The notes under the pieces: generated by a model
Databases searched by the model: none
What the model saw: the letters and a program-made list of their open reading frames with translations, nothing else
What the model was told of the DNA's origin: nothing
Shown: one piece after another, positions 1 to 7,533 of the stretch
Numbering within the stretch: the first letter of the stretch is position 1
Layout: the number at the start of each line of letters is the position of its first letter
Position numbers and translations under genes: made by a program
Assembly (NCBI GenBank): GCA_902770845.1
Contig: CACXUV010000002.1
Coordinates: forward strand, 1 to 64,000
DNA from: an uncultured Prevotellaceae bacterium
GTDB lineage: Bacteria; Bacteroidota; Bacteroidia; Bacteroidales; Bacteroidaceae
DNA length: 64,000 nucleotides
Direction of reading: 5' to 3'

Positions 1-82
1 CAGAATCGTCGTAAAGGTCTTTGTCTTTTGTGCAGCTTGCCAGTGCCAATGCACATAATGAAAAGATGATAACTTTTTTCAT
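1..82 (-). CDS. Lipoprotein N-terminus, cut by window edge
   Basis: Only the first 27 codons are inside the window. They read MKKVIIFSLCALALASC followed by TKDKDLYDDS, a type II signal peptide whose lipobox ends in Cys17. The start is nearly identical to that of the next gene on the same strand (MKKFVLFSICALALASC, then TKDKDLFEGD). The two are therefore probably tandem paralogues of the LruC/DUF4842 lipoprotein family. The rest lies upstream of the window and its domains cannot be seen. Confidence 0.8.
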   Translation of the reverse strand, partial: MKKVIIFSLCALALASCTKDKDLYDDS

Positions 83-108
83 GATAGTTGTAAGTTTGTA
101 ATGTTAAA

Positions 109-146
109 GGCAGGATTCCGTGGCAACGGCCAGTAAGAATCCTGCC
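109..146 (-). terminator. Hairpin terminator after the LruC lipoprotein
   Basis: A perfect 10-bp stem (GGCAGGATTC at 109-118 with GAATCCTGCC at 137-146) lies 20 bases past the stop codon of the 166-2055 gene, in the gap before its paralogue. The T-run on the minus strand is weak, so the terminator call rests on the stem and its position. Confidence 0.6.
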
Positions 147-165
147 CTTATGGTTGTTTGCTTAT

Positions 166-2055
166 TTATTCAGCGGTGTGCTTGAAGACAGACAGCGTAT
201 AGACGCGTCCGGCTTCGGGGTATTTGTACCAGTCCAGCTTGTCAATGCGGTTGCGTCCCCATGCGTTGAACTGCAGGAAGGCATCCTTCACGCAAATCTT
301 TTCCTGCGGATACTGCCAGTCGCATGGAATCAGGATGCCGTGAGGATCCTGTCCGGTGGTGGCCAGTTTCACGTTCAGGTTCTTGGTTTTGTTGTAGATG
401 TAGATGTTGTTGCCGTTCTTGGCGAAGGTGAAGTCCTTGCTCACGGTCACGGTGTCGTAGACGGCCGGAATGTGGGTGTCGCCCATGCGGGTGTTCACAA
501 ACTGTTCCTGCGGCACGCCGAAGATGGCATGCACCTCCTTGTCGTTCAGCTTGCTGGAGCCCGTGAGCCCCTTGATGTAGACCTCGTCCTGTGCGCCGGT
601 GGCCTCCAGGCTGTAGACCACGCGTGTCACGTCCAGTCGCTGAGCCTTGATCACCACGTCGTTCAGGTCGTAGTCGCCCAGCTGTGTGTCTTCGAAAGCG
701 TAGCTGTACACGTTTTTGTCGAGCAGTTGGTTTTCGTCGATGATTTCCACGCCACCCTCAACTGCAAATACCACATCATTGAAGTCATTGTCGTTCCAGT
801 CTTCAAAGCCCACATAGTTCGTGCCGTTTGCGCCAAAGATGGCAGCGCGCGATTCTTTGCGTCCGTTCTTGCCCATTCCGGCCGTTGACCACTTGTCGTA
901 GAGGTTCACTTCGCTGTTCAGCAGGCTGTCGGTATAGAGGTTTACTGTGTAGCGTGGGTAGGAAGCCAGGTCGTTGTTGTTGTTTGGATAGATGGCATAG
1001 AGCATGAATCCAATCTTCAGACCTGAAGGAAAGTCGTATTGTCCGGTGGTGCCTTCTGTGGGTTCTCCTTTTCCGAAGTAGGCCAGTGTGTAGCTATGGG
1101 CACGCTTGGTTGCCTGCCAGTTCACTTTGTCATAGGTGTCCTTACAGTCCAGCAGATGATACTTGGGCAGTTTTTGCAGGAACTCAGCACGCTGTTCGTC
1201 GTTCATGCCTTCTACATCCTTCGGGTCGTAGTAAAAGTAGTACATCTTCTCCGTCTCAATAATCGAGGCACCGCTATGCACGGGCGTCACTTTGATGGGA
1301 CGTGCTGTCTGAGTTGTTGTGAAGTAGTTGGCCGTATTCACATAGAACTCGGTTTGCTGTATGGTTGTTCTGTTGTCAATTTTCTCAGGCGTAAACTTGT
1401 CTATGATTGCATTCACGTCTTTCTTTTCTGCAGCGTTGAAGTCTGTCAAATCTTCCGAAGTCAGCTCTGTGTCATAGAGTTTGTCGGCCCAGTAAGAATT
1501 TTTCCATTGCGAGTATTTCAGCGTGTCCTTCATGTAGGCATTGTTCGACACAACGCCCGCATCGGTCACCATGGGTTGTGCCACTGCGGCGCGTGTGGCT
1601 CGCGTTTCCTGTCCGAAGGTCACCTTCGAGTCGCCCACGGCAAATGGCTTCACGCGGTAGCGGTTGTCCTTGCTCACCACGGCAGCATAGAGATAGTCCA
1701 GCTCGTTGGGAGCGTCGAAGTTCAGCGTCACGGTCTGGCCCAGTGCTGCACTGGTTTCGTTCAGCACCACGGCATTCTTGTCGTAGAAGGGGTTGCCGGT
1801 GAGAATCTGCACCTTGGCCACCTCGAAGTTGCCTTTGTTGTAGCCCGTCGAGGCATCAATGTTGGCTGTGATGGCCACTTCGCCCGCCGTGAGCATGTCG
1901 TAGGGCTGGTTCATGTTGAAGTCGGCCCCCAGCATGGCTTTCACGTTCTCTTCCACCTGCGACTGGCTCACCACGTCGCCTTCGAAGAGATCCTTGTCCT
2001 TTGTACAGCTGGCAAGGGCCAGTGCACAAATTGAAAAAAGCACAAATTTTTTCAT
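166..2055 (-). CDS. LruC-domain (DUF4842/DUF4114) surface lipoprotein
   Basis: A 629-residue exported lipoprotein. The signal peptide MKKFVLFSICALALASC gives a lipid-anchored Cys. Two Asp-rich segments in the C-terminal half, FEDWNDNDFNDVVFAVEG and FEDTQLGDYDLNDVVI, are the signature of DUF4114 and LruC/DUF4842 domains, found in secreted Bacteroidota proteins of unsettled function. The acidic repeats suggest calcium binding, which is inference. I chose the ATG at 2055, not the in-frame ATG at 2127, because a TAnnTTTG promoter element lies at 2087-2094 and the lipoprotein signal begins at 2055. The paralogue at 1-82 suggests a local tandem duplication. Confidence 0.85.
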   Translation of the reverse strand: MKKFVLFSICALALASCTKDKDLFEGDVVSQSQVEENVKAMLGADFNMNQPYDMLTAGEVAITANIDASTGYNKGNFEVAKVQILTGNPFYDKNAVVLNETSAALGQTVTLNFDAPNELDYLYAAVVSKDNRYRVKPFAVGDSKVTFGQETRATRAAVAQPMVTDAGVVSNNAYMKDTLKYSQWKNSYWADKLYDTELTSEDLTDFNAAEKKDVNAIIDKFTPEKIDNRTTIQQTEFYVNTANYFTTTQTARPIKVTPVHSGASIIETEKMYYFYYDPKDVEGMNDEQRAEFLQKLPKYHLLDCKDTYDKVNWQATKRAHSYTLAYFGKGEPTEGTTGQYDFPSGLKIGFMLYAIYPNNNNDLASYPRYTVNLYTDSLLNSEVNLYDKWSTAGMGKNGRKESRAAIFGANGTNYVGFEDWNDNDFNDVVFAVEGGVEIIDENQLLDKNVYSYAFEDTQLGDYDLNDVVIKAQRLDVTRVVYSLEATGAQDEVYIKGLTGSSKLNDKEVHAIFGVPQEQFVNTRMGDTHIPAVYDTVTVSKDFTFAKNGNNIYIYNKTKNLNVKLATTGQDPHGILIPCDWQYPQEKICVKDAFLQFNAWGRNRIDKLDWYKYPEAGRVYTLSVFKHTAE

Positions 2056-2086
2056 GATTAAATGAGTCTTGTTGATTTTTATGCTG

Positions 2087-2094
2087 CAAAAATA
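2087..2094 (-). promoter_or_regulatory. -7 promoter element of the LruC lipoprotein
   Basis: TATTTTTG on the minus strand matches the Bacteroidota -7 consensus TAnnTTTG, 31 bases before the chosen start. It faces away from the GH51 promoter at 2232. Confidence 0.6.
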
Positions 2095-2231
2095 CACATT
2101 ATTTATTATATGGTTGCTCTTTTCCAAGGATGTTCTACAGATTCAGACGGTTTATTAACTATATTTTATCTATTTATGTTCTATTAACATTCGTTTTGTA
2201 ATTTGCTTGTCGATATACGAATTATATTGTG

Positions 2232-2239
2232 TAATTTTG
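2232..2239 (+). promoter_or_regulatory. -7 promoter element of the GH51 gene
   Basis: TAATTTTG matches TAnnTTTG and lies 26 bases before the ATG at 2266. A convincing -33 TTTG at the usual spacing is not evident. Confidence 0.55.
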
Positions 2240-2265
2240 CCACCAAACAATAACTATTCTAAAAA

Positions 2266-4761
2266 ATGAACACCTTTTTCCGATTTTTTTTCATGGCAGC
2301 TTGTCTGCAGGCTTCGGCGTTGTTGTGGGCCGAAGACACCGTACACTCCGTTTTCATCTATTCTCCTGCCCCCCAGTCAGGTCTGCACATAGCCGCTCAG
2401 CGCGGTGCCGACTGGGCCGACCTGGGCCAGTTGTGCTCGAGCGACTACGGCACGTGGGGTGCCGAGAAGAAGATGCACAGTCCGTCGCTGGCGCGTGCTG
2501 CCGACGGCACCTGGCGCCTGGTGTTCCAGGTGAACGACCATTCGCCCGTGATAGCCGCCGCCTACAGTGCCGACCTGATTACCTGGCGGCCGCAGGACTA
2601 TCCCCGCATGACGGTGGGCAAGTGTCTGGAGCCCGTGGTGTTCGCCAACAGCAACGGCACGTTCGACGTTTATTTCAGGTCGCCGCAGGGCAAGCGCTAC
2701 GTGCAGGCCACGGCCGACTTCCGCCACTTTTCGGCCGATGTGGCCAGTCAGATAGCCGACGAAGCCTGGCTGCGCGACACCGTCAGCATTGCAGGCAAGC
2801 CGTTTGCCGGCCAGTGCTTCGACCTCACGGCAGCCGAGTTGCAGGCCGTGGAGCAGCACTTTGAGCGCCAGGCAGCCGACGGTCGTCTCTCGGCTGAGCG
2901 CATGCACGACGATGCAGGGCGCTTTGCATCGATGAAATCGCCTGTTTCTGCCACGCTGCGGGTCGACATGAGCCAGCAAAAAGCCATCAGCGACAAGCTC
3001 ATCGGCATTTTCTTCGAAGACATCAGCTATGCGGCCGACGGCGGTCTTTATGCCGAACTGGTGCAGAACCGCGACTTTGAATACAGCAGCAAGGACCGTC
3101 GCGAGTGGGGACCCGCCACGGCCTGGCACTCCAGCGGGCCCATCCGTGTGGAGCAGTTTGCCCCGCTCTCGGCCAACAACCCCCACTATGCCGTGGTTGC
3201 CACCGACTCGCTCTGGAACGAGGGATGGGACGGAATAGCCGTTGAAAAGGGCAAAAAATACGACTTCTCCATCTTTGTCAGGGGCAAGAAAAACTTCGTG
3301 GTGATGCTCACCGACGCCCACAACCGCCCGCTTGCCAAGGCCAGGGTGAAAGCCAAGGGCGATGCCTGGGCCCGCTACGAAGCCGTGCTCACGGCAACGG
3401 CCACGGTGAGCGATGCCCGTCTGCTGCTGTTGCCGCAGGGCAAGCAGGCGGCTGCCATCGACATGGTGAGCCTGTTTCCGCAGGAAACGTTCATGAACCG
3501 CAAGAACGGACTGCGCAAAGACCTGGCCGAGACCATTGCACGGCTGCGGCCCAAGTTCGTGCGCTTCCCCGGAGGCTGCATGAGCCACGGTCAGGGCCTG
3601 GACAACATCTATCACTGGCAGCACACCGTGGGGCCGCTGCAAGACCGCAAGCCCGACTTCAACATCTGGCACTACCACCAGACGCGCGGACTGGGCTTCT
3701 ATGAGTATTTCCAGTTCTGCGAAGACATCGGTGCCGAGCCGTTGCCCGTGCTGGCGGCCGGCGTGCCCTGCCAGAACTCGGCCAACAACGCCGACGGACT
3801 GGGCGGACAGCAGGGCGGCATTCCCATGGAGCAGATGCCGGCCTACATCCAGGAGCTGCTCGACCTCATAGAGTGGGCCAATGGCGATCCTGCCACCTCG
3901 CCGTGGGCGCGCTTGCGGGCCGAGGCCGGACATCCCGCCCCCTTCAACCTGAAGTATCTGGGCATAGGCAACGAAGACATCATCTCCACCGTGTTCGAAG
4001 AACGCTATGAAATGATCTGCCGTGCCATTGCCGAGAAATACCCCGACATCAAGATCTGCGGCACCGTGGGCCCCTTCCACGCGCCCAGTGCCGACTATGT
4101 TGAGGGCTGGGACTTCGTGAAGAAGCACCCACAGCTGCAGTACATGACCGACGAACACTACTACGAGTCGACGGGCTGGTTCATGCACCACCGCGACTAC
4201 TACGACCACTACGACCGTTCGGCGGCCAAGGTCTACCTGGGCGAGTGGGCCGCTTCCACAAAGACCAAGCGCCCCAACGTGGAGACCGCACTGGCCGAAG
4301 CTCTCTATCTCACCGATGTGGAGCGCAATGCCGACGTGGTTGTCATGACCAGCTATGCCCCCATGCTGTGCAAGGACGGCCACTCGAACTGGAATCCCGA
4401 CATGATCTACTTCTCGAACACCACCGTGAGGCCCACCCCGGCCTACGAGGTGCAGCGTCTCTTCAGCACCTATGGCGGCGACCGCTACGTTGCTTCCCAA
4501 CTGACAGCCAGCGACCCGGCGCTGAACTACCGGCTGGGAGCCAGCGTGGTGACCGACAGCAAGACAGGCAAGACATTTGTGAAGCTGGTCAACGCCCTGC
4601 CAGTGGCCGTGCAGCTGGGCGTCGAGGGCCTCTCGCTCCAGGGTGCCAGGGGCGAAGGCTTCAGCGGAAAGCCCGAAGACCAGAAGCTGTCGCTCGTTCC
4701 CTTGCAGCTGGGCAGCAGCATCACCCTGCCTCCCTATTCGCTCAGCGTGGTGGCGCTCTGA
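2266..4761 (+). CDS. Exported GH51 alpha-L-arabinofuranosidase with N-terminal propeller-like domain
   Basis: An 831-residue secreted glycosidase predicted to release terminal arabinofuranose from arabinan or arabinoxylan. It has a signal peptide (about 1-22). Residues about 25-215 resemble part of a GH43-like beta-propeller (HSPSLARAADGTWRLVFQ). The GH51 part starts near residue 228 (KLIGIFFEDISYAADGG). The clan A catalytic pair is visible: acid/base Glu570 in GNE and nucleophile Glu660 in LGEWA. RFPGGC is also typical of GH51. At 831 residues it exceeds the usual GH51 length of about 500-650 because of the N-terminal extension. No SusC/SusD pair is next to it, so it is not part of a visible polysaccharide utilisation locus. 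Confidence 0.9.
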   Translation: MNTFFRFFFMAACLQASALLWAEDTVHSVFIYSPAPQSGLHIAAQRGADWADLGQLCSSDYGTWGAEKKMHSPSLARAADGTWRLVFQVNDHSPVIAAAYSADLITWRPQDYPRMTVGKCLEPVVFANSNGTFDVYFRSPQGKRYVQATADFRHFSADVASQIADEAWLRDTVSIAGKPFAGQCFDLTAAELQAVEQHFERQAADGRLSAERMHDDAGRFASMKSPVSATLRVDMSQQKAISDKLIGIFFEDISYAADGGLYAELVQNRDFEYSSKDRREWGPATAWHSSGPIRVEQFAPLSANNPHYAVVATDSLWNEGWDGIAVEKGKKYDFSIFVRGKKNFVVMLTDAHNRPLAKARVKAKGDAWARYEAVLTATATVSDARLLLLPQGKQAAAIDMVSLFPQETFMNRKNGLRKDLAETIARLRPKFVRFPGGCMSHGQGLDNIYHWQHTVGPLQDRKPDFNIWHYHQTRGLGFYEYFQFCEDIGAEPLPVLAAGVPCQNSANNADGLGGQQGGIPMEQMPAYIQELLDLIEWANGDPATSPWARLRAEAGHPAPFNLKYLGIGNEDIISTVFEERYEMICRAIAEKYPDIKICGTVGPFHAPSADYVEGWDFVKKHPQLQYMTDEHYYESTGWFMHHRDYYDHYDRSAAKVYLGEWAASTKTKRPNVETALAEALYLTDVERNADVVVMTSYAPMLCKDGHSNWNPDMIYFSNTTVRPTPAYEVQRLFSTYGGDRYVASQLTASDPALNYRLGASVVTDSKTGKTFVKLVNALPVAVQLGVEGLSLQGARGEGFSGKPEDQKLSLVPLQLGSSITLPPYSLSVVAL

Positions 4762-4800
4762 GCAGGGTGGGGGGCCTGAACAGCCCTGTTCCAAGCCTAA

Positions 4801-5152
4801 CGGGGCCCTGATTGTTTCGATAAAGCGGACAAAAAATTTTGGCGAAATAGAACGAATTTTGGCCCATTCCATCGCGTTCTGACTGCCTTCGACTGCCCAT
4901 GTAGCTCCGCTTCCGGTGCAATCAGGGCCCCGTTGTGTTTCTGTTTGGCCTCTTTTGGTGAACAACGGGGGCTTCATTGCTGTGCAACGGGGCCTCCGTT
5001 GCACAGCAATGGGGCCACCGTTGCAGGGCAGCCAGACGGGCGCTTTTCTGAAACTCCTGAGCATCAGCACGTTACAAACGTGCTCAAAACTCGCTCATTT
5101 CGACCCGAAGCAGACGTTGCTCATTAGAAATCGATTCTCAGCGCCGTTCGCG
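4801..5152. repeat. Dispersed intergenic element, copy A
   Basis: This fills most of the 502-bp gap between the GH51 gene and murF, and no credible gene lies in it. It shares an ordered set of blocks with the gap at 31941-32326. First is a left block (CGGGGCCCTG, TTTCGATAA, then ACAAAAAATTTT and GCGAAATAG). Next is a 22-nt palindrome array (4919-5028). Then comes AAACTCGC, and finally an identical 17-mer TCTCAGCGCCGTTCGCG (5136-5152). A perfect 8-bp hairpin (5066-5084) sits near the right end. The function is unknown. Confidence 0.75.
4919..5028. repeat. 22-nt tandem palindrome array, copy A
   Basis: Units start at 4919, 4963, 4985 and 5007. The stretch 4941-4962 is also exactly 22 nt and is a degenerate unit. 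Each good unit begins CAAYGGGGCC and continues to CCGTTGC, a near-perfect 17-nt palindrome. The linkers between units (TTGCTGTGCAA, TTGCACAGCAA) are themselves semi-palindromic. There are no unique spacers, so this is not a CRISPR. Confidence 0.85.
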
Positions 5153-5198
5153 CTTTCACGAATTTCGCCGCAAGCGAGCAACTTTTAGGTTGTGTCTG

Positions 5199-5229
5199 TT
5201 TGTTGTTATGATGATTTTTGCTAACTTTG
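5199..5229 (+). promoter_or_regulatory. murF promoter
   Basis: A textbook Bacteroidota promoter: -33 TTTG at 5199-5202, a 19-nt spacer and -7 TAACTTTG at 5222-5229, 34 bases before the murF ATG. It lies just outside the right end of repeat element A. Confidence 0.75.
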
Positions 5230-5263
5230 CAGCGCATAAGCGTATTCCCAAATTCTTTATATT

Positions 5264-6619
5264 ATGGACATCAAGCAACTTTACGACCTCTACAAGCAGC
5301 ACCCCTGCATCACCACCGACAGCCGCGACTGTCCCGAGGGCAGCATCTTCCTGGCACTGAAAGGCGCCTCGTTCAATGGCAACCAGTTTGCCGTGCAGGC
5401 CCTGCAGAAAGGCTGTGCCTACGCCATCGTGGACGAGGACATTGAGCAGGCAGCACCCGAAGCGAGCGCCCTGGCATCGCGAATCATCCGGGTGGACAAC
5501 TGCCTGCAGACCTTTAAGAACCTGGCCCGCGAGCACCGCCGACAGTTCAGCATTCCCGTCATTGCCATCACCGGCACCAACGGCAAGACCACCACGAAGG
5601 AACTGGTCAGGGCCGTGCTGGCCGAGAAATACAACGTGCTGGCCACCGAGGGCAACTTCAACAACGACGTGGGCGTGCCCAAGACGCTGCTGCGCCTCAA
5701 CAGCAGTCACGAGATTGCCATCATCGAGATGGGGGCCAGTCATCCCGGCGACATCAAGACGCTGGCCGAGACGGCAGAGCCCACCTGCGGACTCATCACC
5801 AACGTGGGGCGAGCCCATCTGCAGGGCTTCGGCTCGTTCGAAGGGGTCGTCAAGACCAAGACCGAACTCTACGACTACCTGCGCACCCGCGACGACGGAC
5901 TGATTTTCCTGGATGCCGACAACGACTACCTGGTGGACCAGATTCGCGACGACGACACGCTCTGGATCACGCCATACTCCAGCGATCCCGAGAAGCAATA
6001 CCAGTGCATCAGCGGCGAGGTGACAGAGTGCAACCCGCTGCTGAAGTTCCGCTGGCGCAAGCCCCTGAGGGACCTGGAGGAAGAGGGCGCCTCGACCAAG
6101 TGGCACAAGGTGCAGACACAGCTCATTGGCGCCTACAACCTGGACAACCTGCTGGCGGCCATTGCCGTGGGCATCAACTTTGGCGTAGACCGCAAGCAGA
6201 TCTGTCACGCCCTGGAGAACTATCAGCCCACCAACAACCGTTCGCAGCTGGTGCAGACAGCCAGCAACACGCTCATCGTCGATGCCTACAATGCCAACCC
6301 TTCGAGCATGGCCGCTGCGCTCGACAACTTCAGGCTGGTGCAGGCCGAAAAGAAGATGCTCATCCTGGGCGACATGCGCGAGCTGGGCGAGAGCAGTGCC
6401 GAAGAGCACCAGAAAACGGTCGATTCCATCGGGCAGATGGGCATAGACCAGGTGTGGCTCGTGGGCGACGAGTTTGGCAAGACACAGTGCAACTATCGCA
6501 AGCTGCACGACGTGGAAGAGGCCAAGGCCGCCATCCAGGCCGAGCATCCCCAGGGATTCACCATCCTGGTCAAGGGCTCCAACAGCACCAGGCTCTATCA
6601 GTTGCCCGCCTTGCTATGA
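5264..6619 (+). CDS. murF: UDP-MurNAc-tripeptide--D-Ala-D-Ala ligase
   Basis: MurF adds D-Ala-D-Ala to UDP-MurNAc-tripeptide, the last cytoplasmic step of the peptidoglycan precursor. It has 451 residues, normal for the family. The Mur ligase P-loop GTNGKTT is at 104-110, and the N-terminal TTDSRDCPEGSIFLALKG is the MurE/MurF uridine-binding region. A substrate-domain segment near 345 (NPSSM) is also typical. The gene lies about 10 kb from the dcw operon on the opposite strand and explains why that operon has no murF. Its TGA overlaps the ATG of the next gene, implying translational coupling to an unrelated lipoprotein. Confidence 0.95.
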   Translation: MDIKQLYDLYKQHPCITTDSRDCPEGSIFLALKGASFNGNQFAVQALQKGCAYAIVDEDIEQAAPEASALASRIIRVDNCLQTFKNLAREHRRQFSIPVIAITGTNGKTTTKELVRAVLAEKYNVLATEGNFNNDVGVPKTLLRLNSSHEIAIIEMGASHPGDIKTLAETAEPTCGLITNVGRAHLQGFGSFEGVVKTKTELYDYLRTRDDGLIFLDADNDYLVDQIRDDDTLWITPYSSDPEKQYQCISGEVTECNPLLKFRWRKPLRDLEEEGASTKWHKVQTQLIGAYNLDNLLAAIAVGINFGVDRKQICHALENYQPTNNRSQLVQTASNTLIVDAYNANPSSMAAALDNFRLVQAEKKMLILGDMRELGESSAEEHQKTVDSIGQMGIDQVWLVGDEFGKTQCNYRKLHDVEEAKAAIQAEHPQGFTILVKGSNSTRLYQLPALL

Positions 6620-7533
6620 TGTGGCGGAGGGTTGTGCTGCCCCTGTGGCTGCTGCTCCTGTTGCTGGCGGGCTGCCAGCAGCAGAAGCCTGCACCGTTTG
6701 GGGCCAGCGGGAATGCCGTGTACTACTGGCGAACTACCTTCGCGCTCGACTCGGCCGAACAGCAGTTCCTGCACGCCCACCACATCCGTCGCATCTTCTG
6801 CCGCTATTTCGATGTGGTGATGAGCGCTCAAGAGCAACAGCCCATGCCCAACGCCACGCTGCGCTTCGAGAGCAAAATGCCCGATTCCATCGAGATTGTT
6901 CCCACCGTCTTCATCATGGAAGACTGCATGCGCGAACCCTACATCGACAGTCTGGCGGCACGACTGGTGCGCCGCATTGGGCAGATGAACCAGACCAACG
7001 ACATCGGCGGGGTGAGCCAGCTGCAGATGGACTGCGACTACACCGCCCGCAGCCGACAGACCTACTACCGTTTTCTGCGGAAGGTGAGGGCCGAAATGCA
7101 GAAGCAGGCAGCCCGACAGCCGTCGGCCGGTTCACGACTTGCGCGGCTCTCGGCCACCATTCGCCTGCACCAGCTGGCCATGCCGGCACCACCCGTGGAC
7201 TATGGCGTGCTGATGCTCTACAACACGGGGGCGCCGGAGCGTTTCACCGAGCGCAACCCCATCCTCGACTTCCGCGATGTGCAGCCCTATCTGCGCCACC
7301 TGAAGAGCTACCCCCTGCCCCTGGCTGCTGCCTACCCCGTGTTTCTGTGGCAGCGCATCCTGCATGGCGTGAACATAGAACACGTGGCCGACACGGCACA
7401 GGTGATGCTCACCAAGCGGGCCGTCGAGGCCGAGCGCAGCGACGTGCGGCAGCTCATCCTGACCTATCATCTTGACAAAGAAAACATTTCACGATACACA
7501 CCCCGACACTATGAAGCGATTTATCGTCATTAG
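6616..7533 (+). CDS. Lipoprotein of unknown function, murF-coupled
   Basis: A 305-residue predicted lipoprotein. The signal LLLLLLAGC gives a lipidated Cys, followed by QQQKP. I do not recognise the family. The body has the feel of a TIM-barrel glycosidase-like fold (VYYWRTTFALD, QMDCDYTA, YGVLMLYNTG), but no catalytic motif can be assigned. The start is the ATG at 6616, which overlaps the murF stop in ATGA; a second ATG follows directly at 6619. It overlaps the next gene by 23 bp, so murF, this gene and the next form one tightly packed unit. An envelope role is inference from context. Confidence 0.75.
   Translation: MMWRRVVLPLWLLLLLLAGCQQQKPAPFGASGNAVYYWRTTFALDSAEQQFLHAHHIRRIFCRYFDVVMSAQEQQPMPNATLRFESKMPDSIEIVPTVFIMEDCMREPYIDSLAARLVRRIGQMNQTNDIGGVSQLQMDCDYTARSRQTYYRFLRKVRAEMQKQAARQPSAGSRLARLSATIRLHQLAMPAPPVDYGVLMLYNTGAPERFTERNPILDFRDVQPYLRHLKSYPLPLAAAYPVFLWQRILHGVNIEHVADTAQVMLTKRAVEAERSDVRQLILTYHLDKENISRYTPRHYEAIYRH

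Noticed and set aside
2377..5070. An 897-codon open frame antisense to the GH51 gene, and similar long antisense frames under lpxH, ftsZ, ftsA, murC, ftsI, rsmH and envC
   Set aside because: They mirror codon bias of the real genes on the other strand. They show no family motifs and are rich in His, Val and Gly runs typical of antisense frames.
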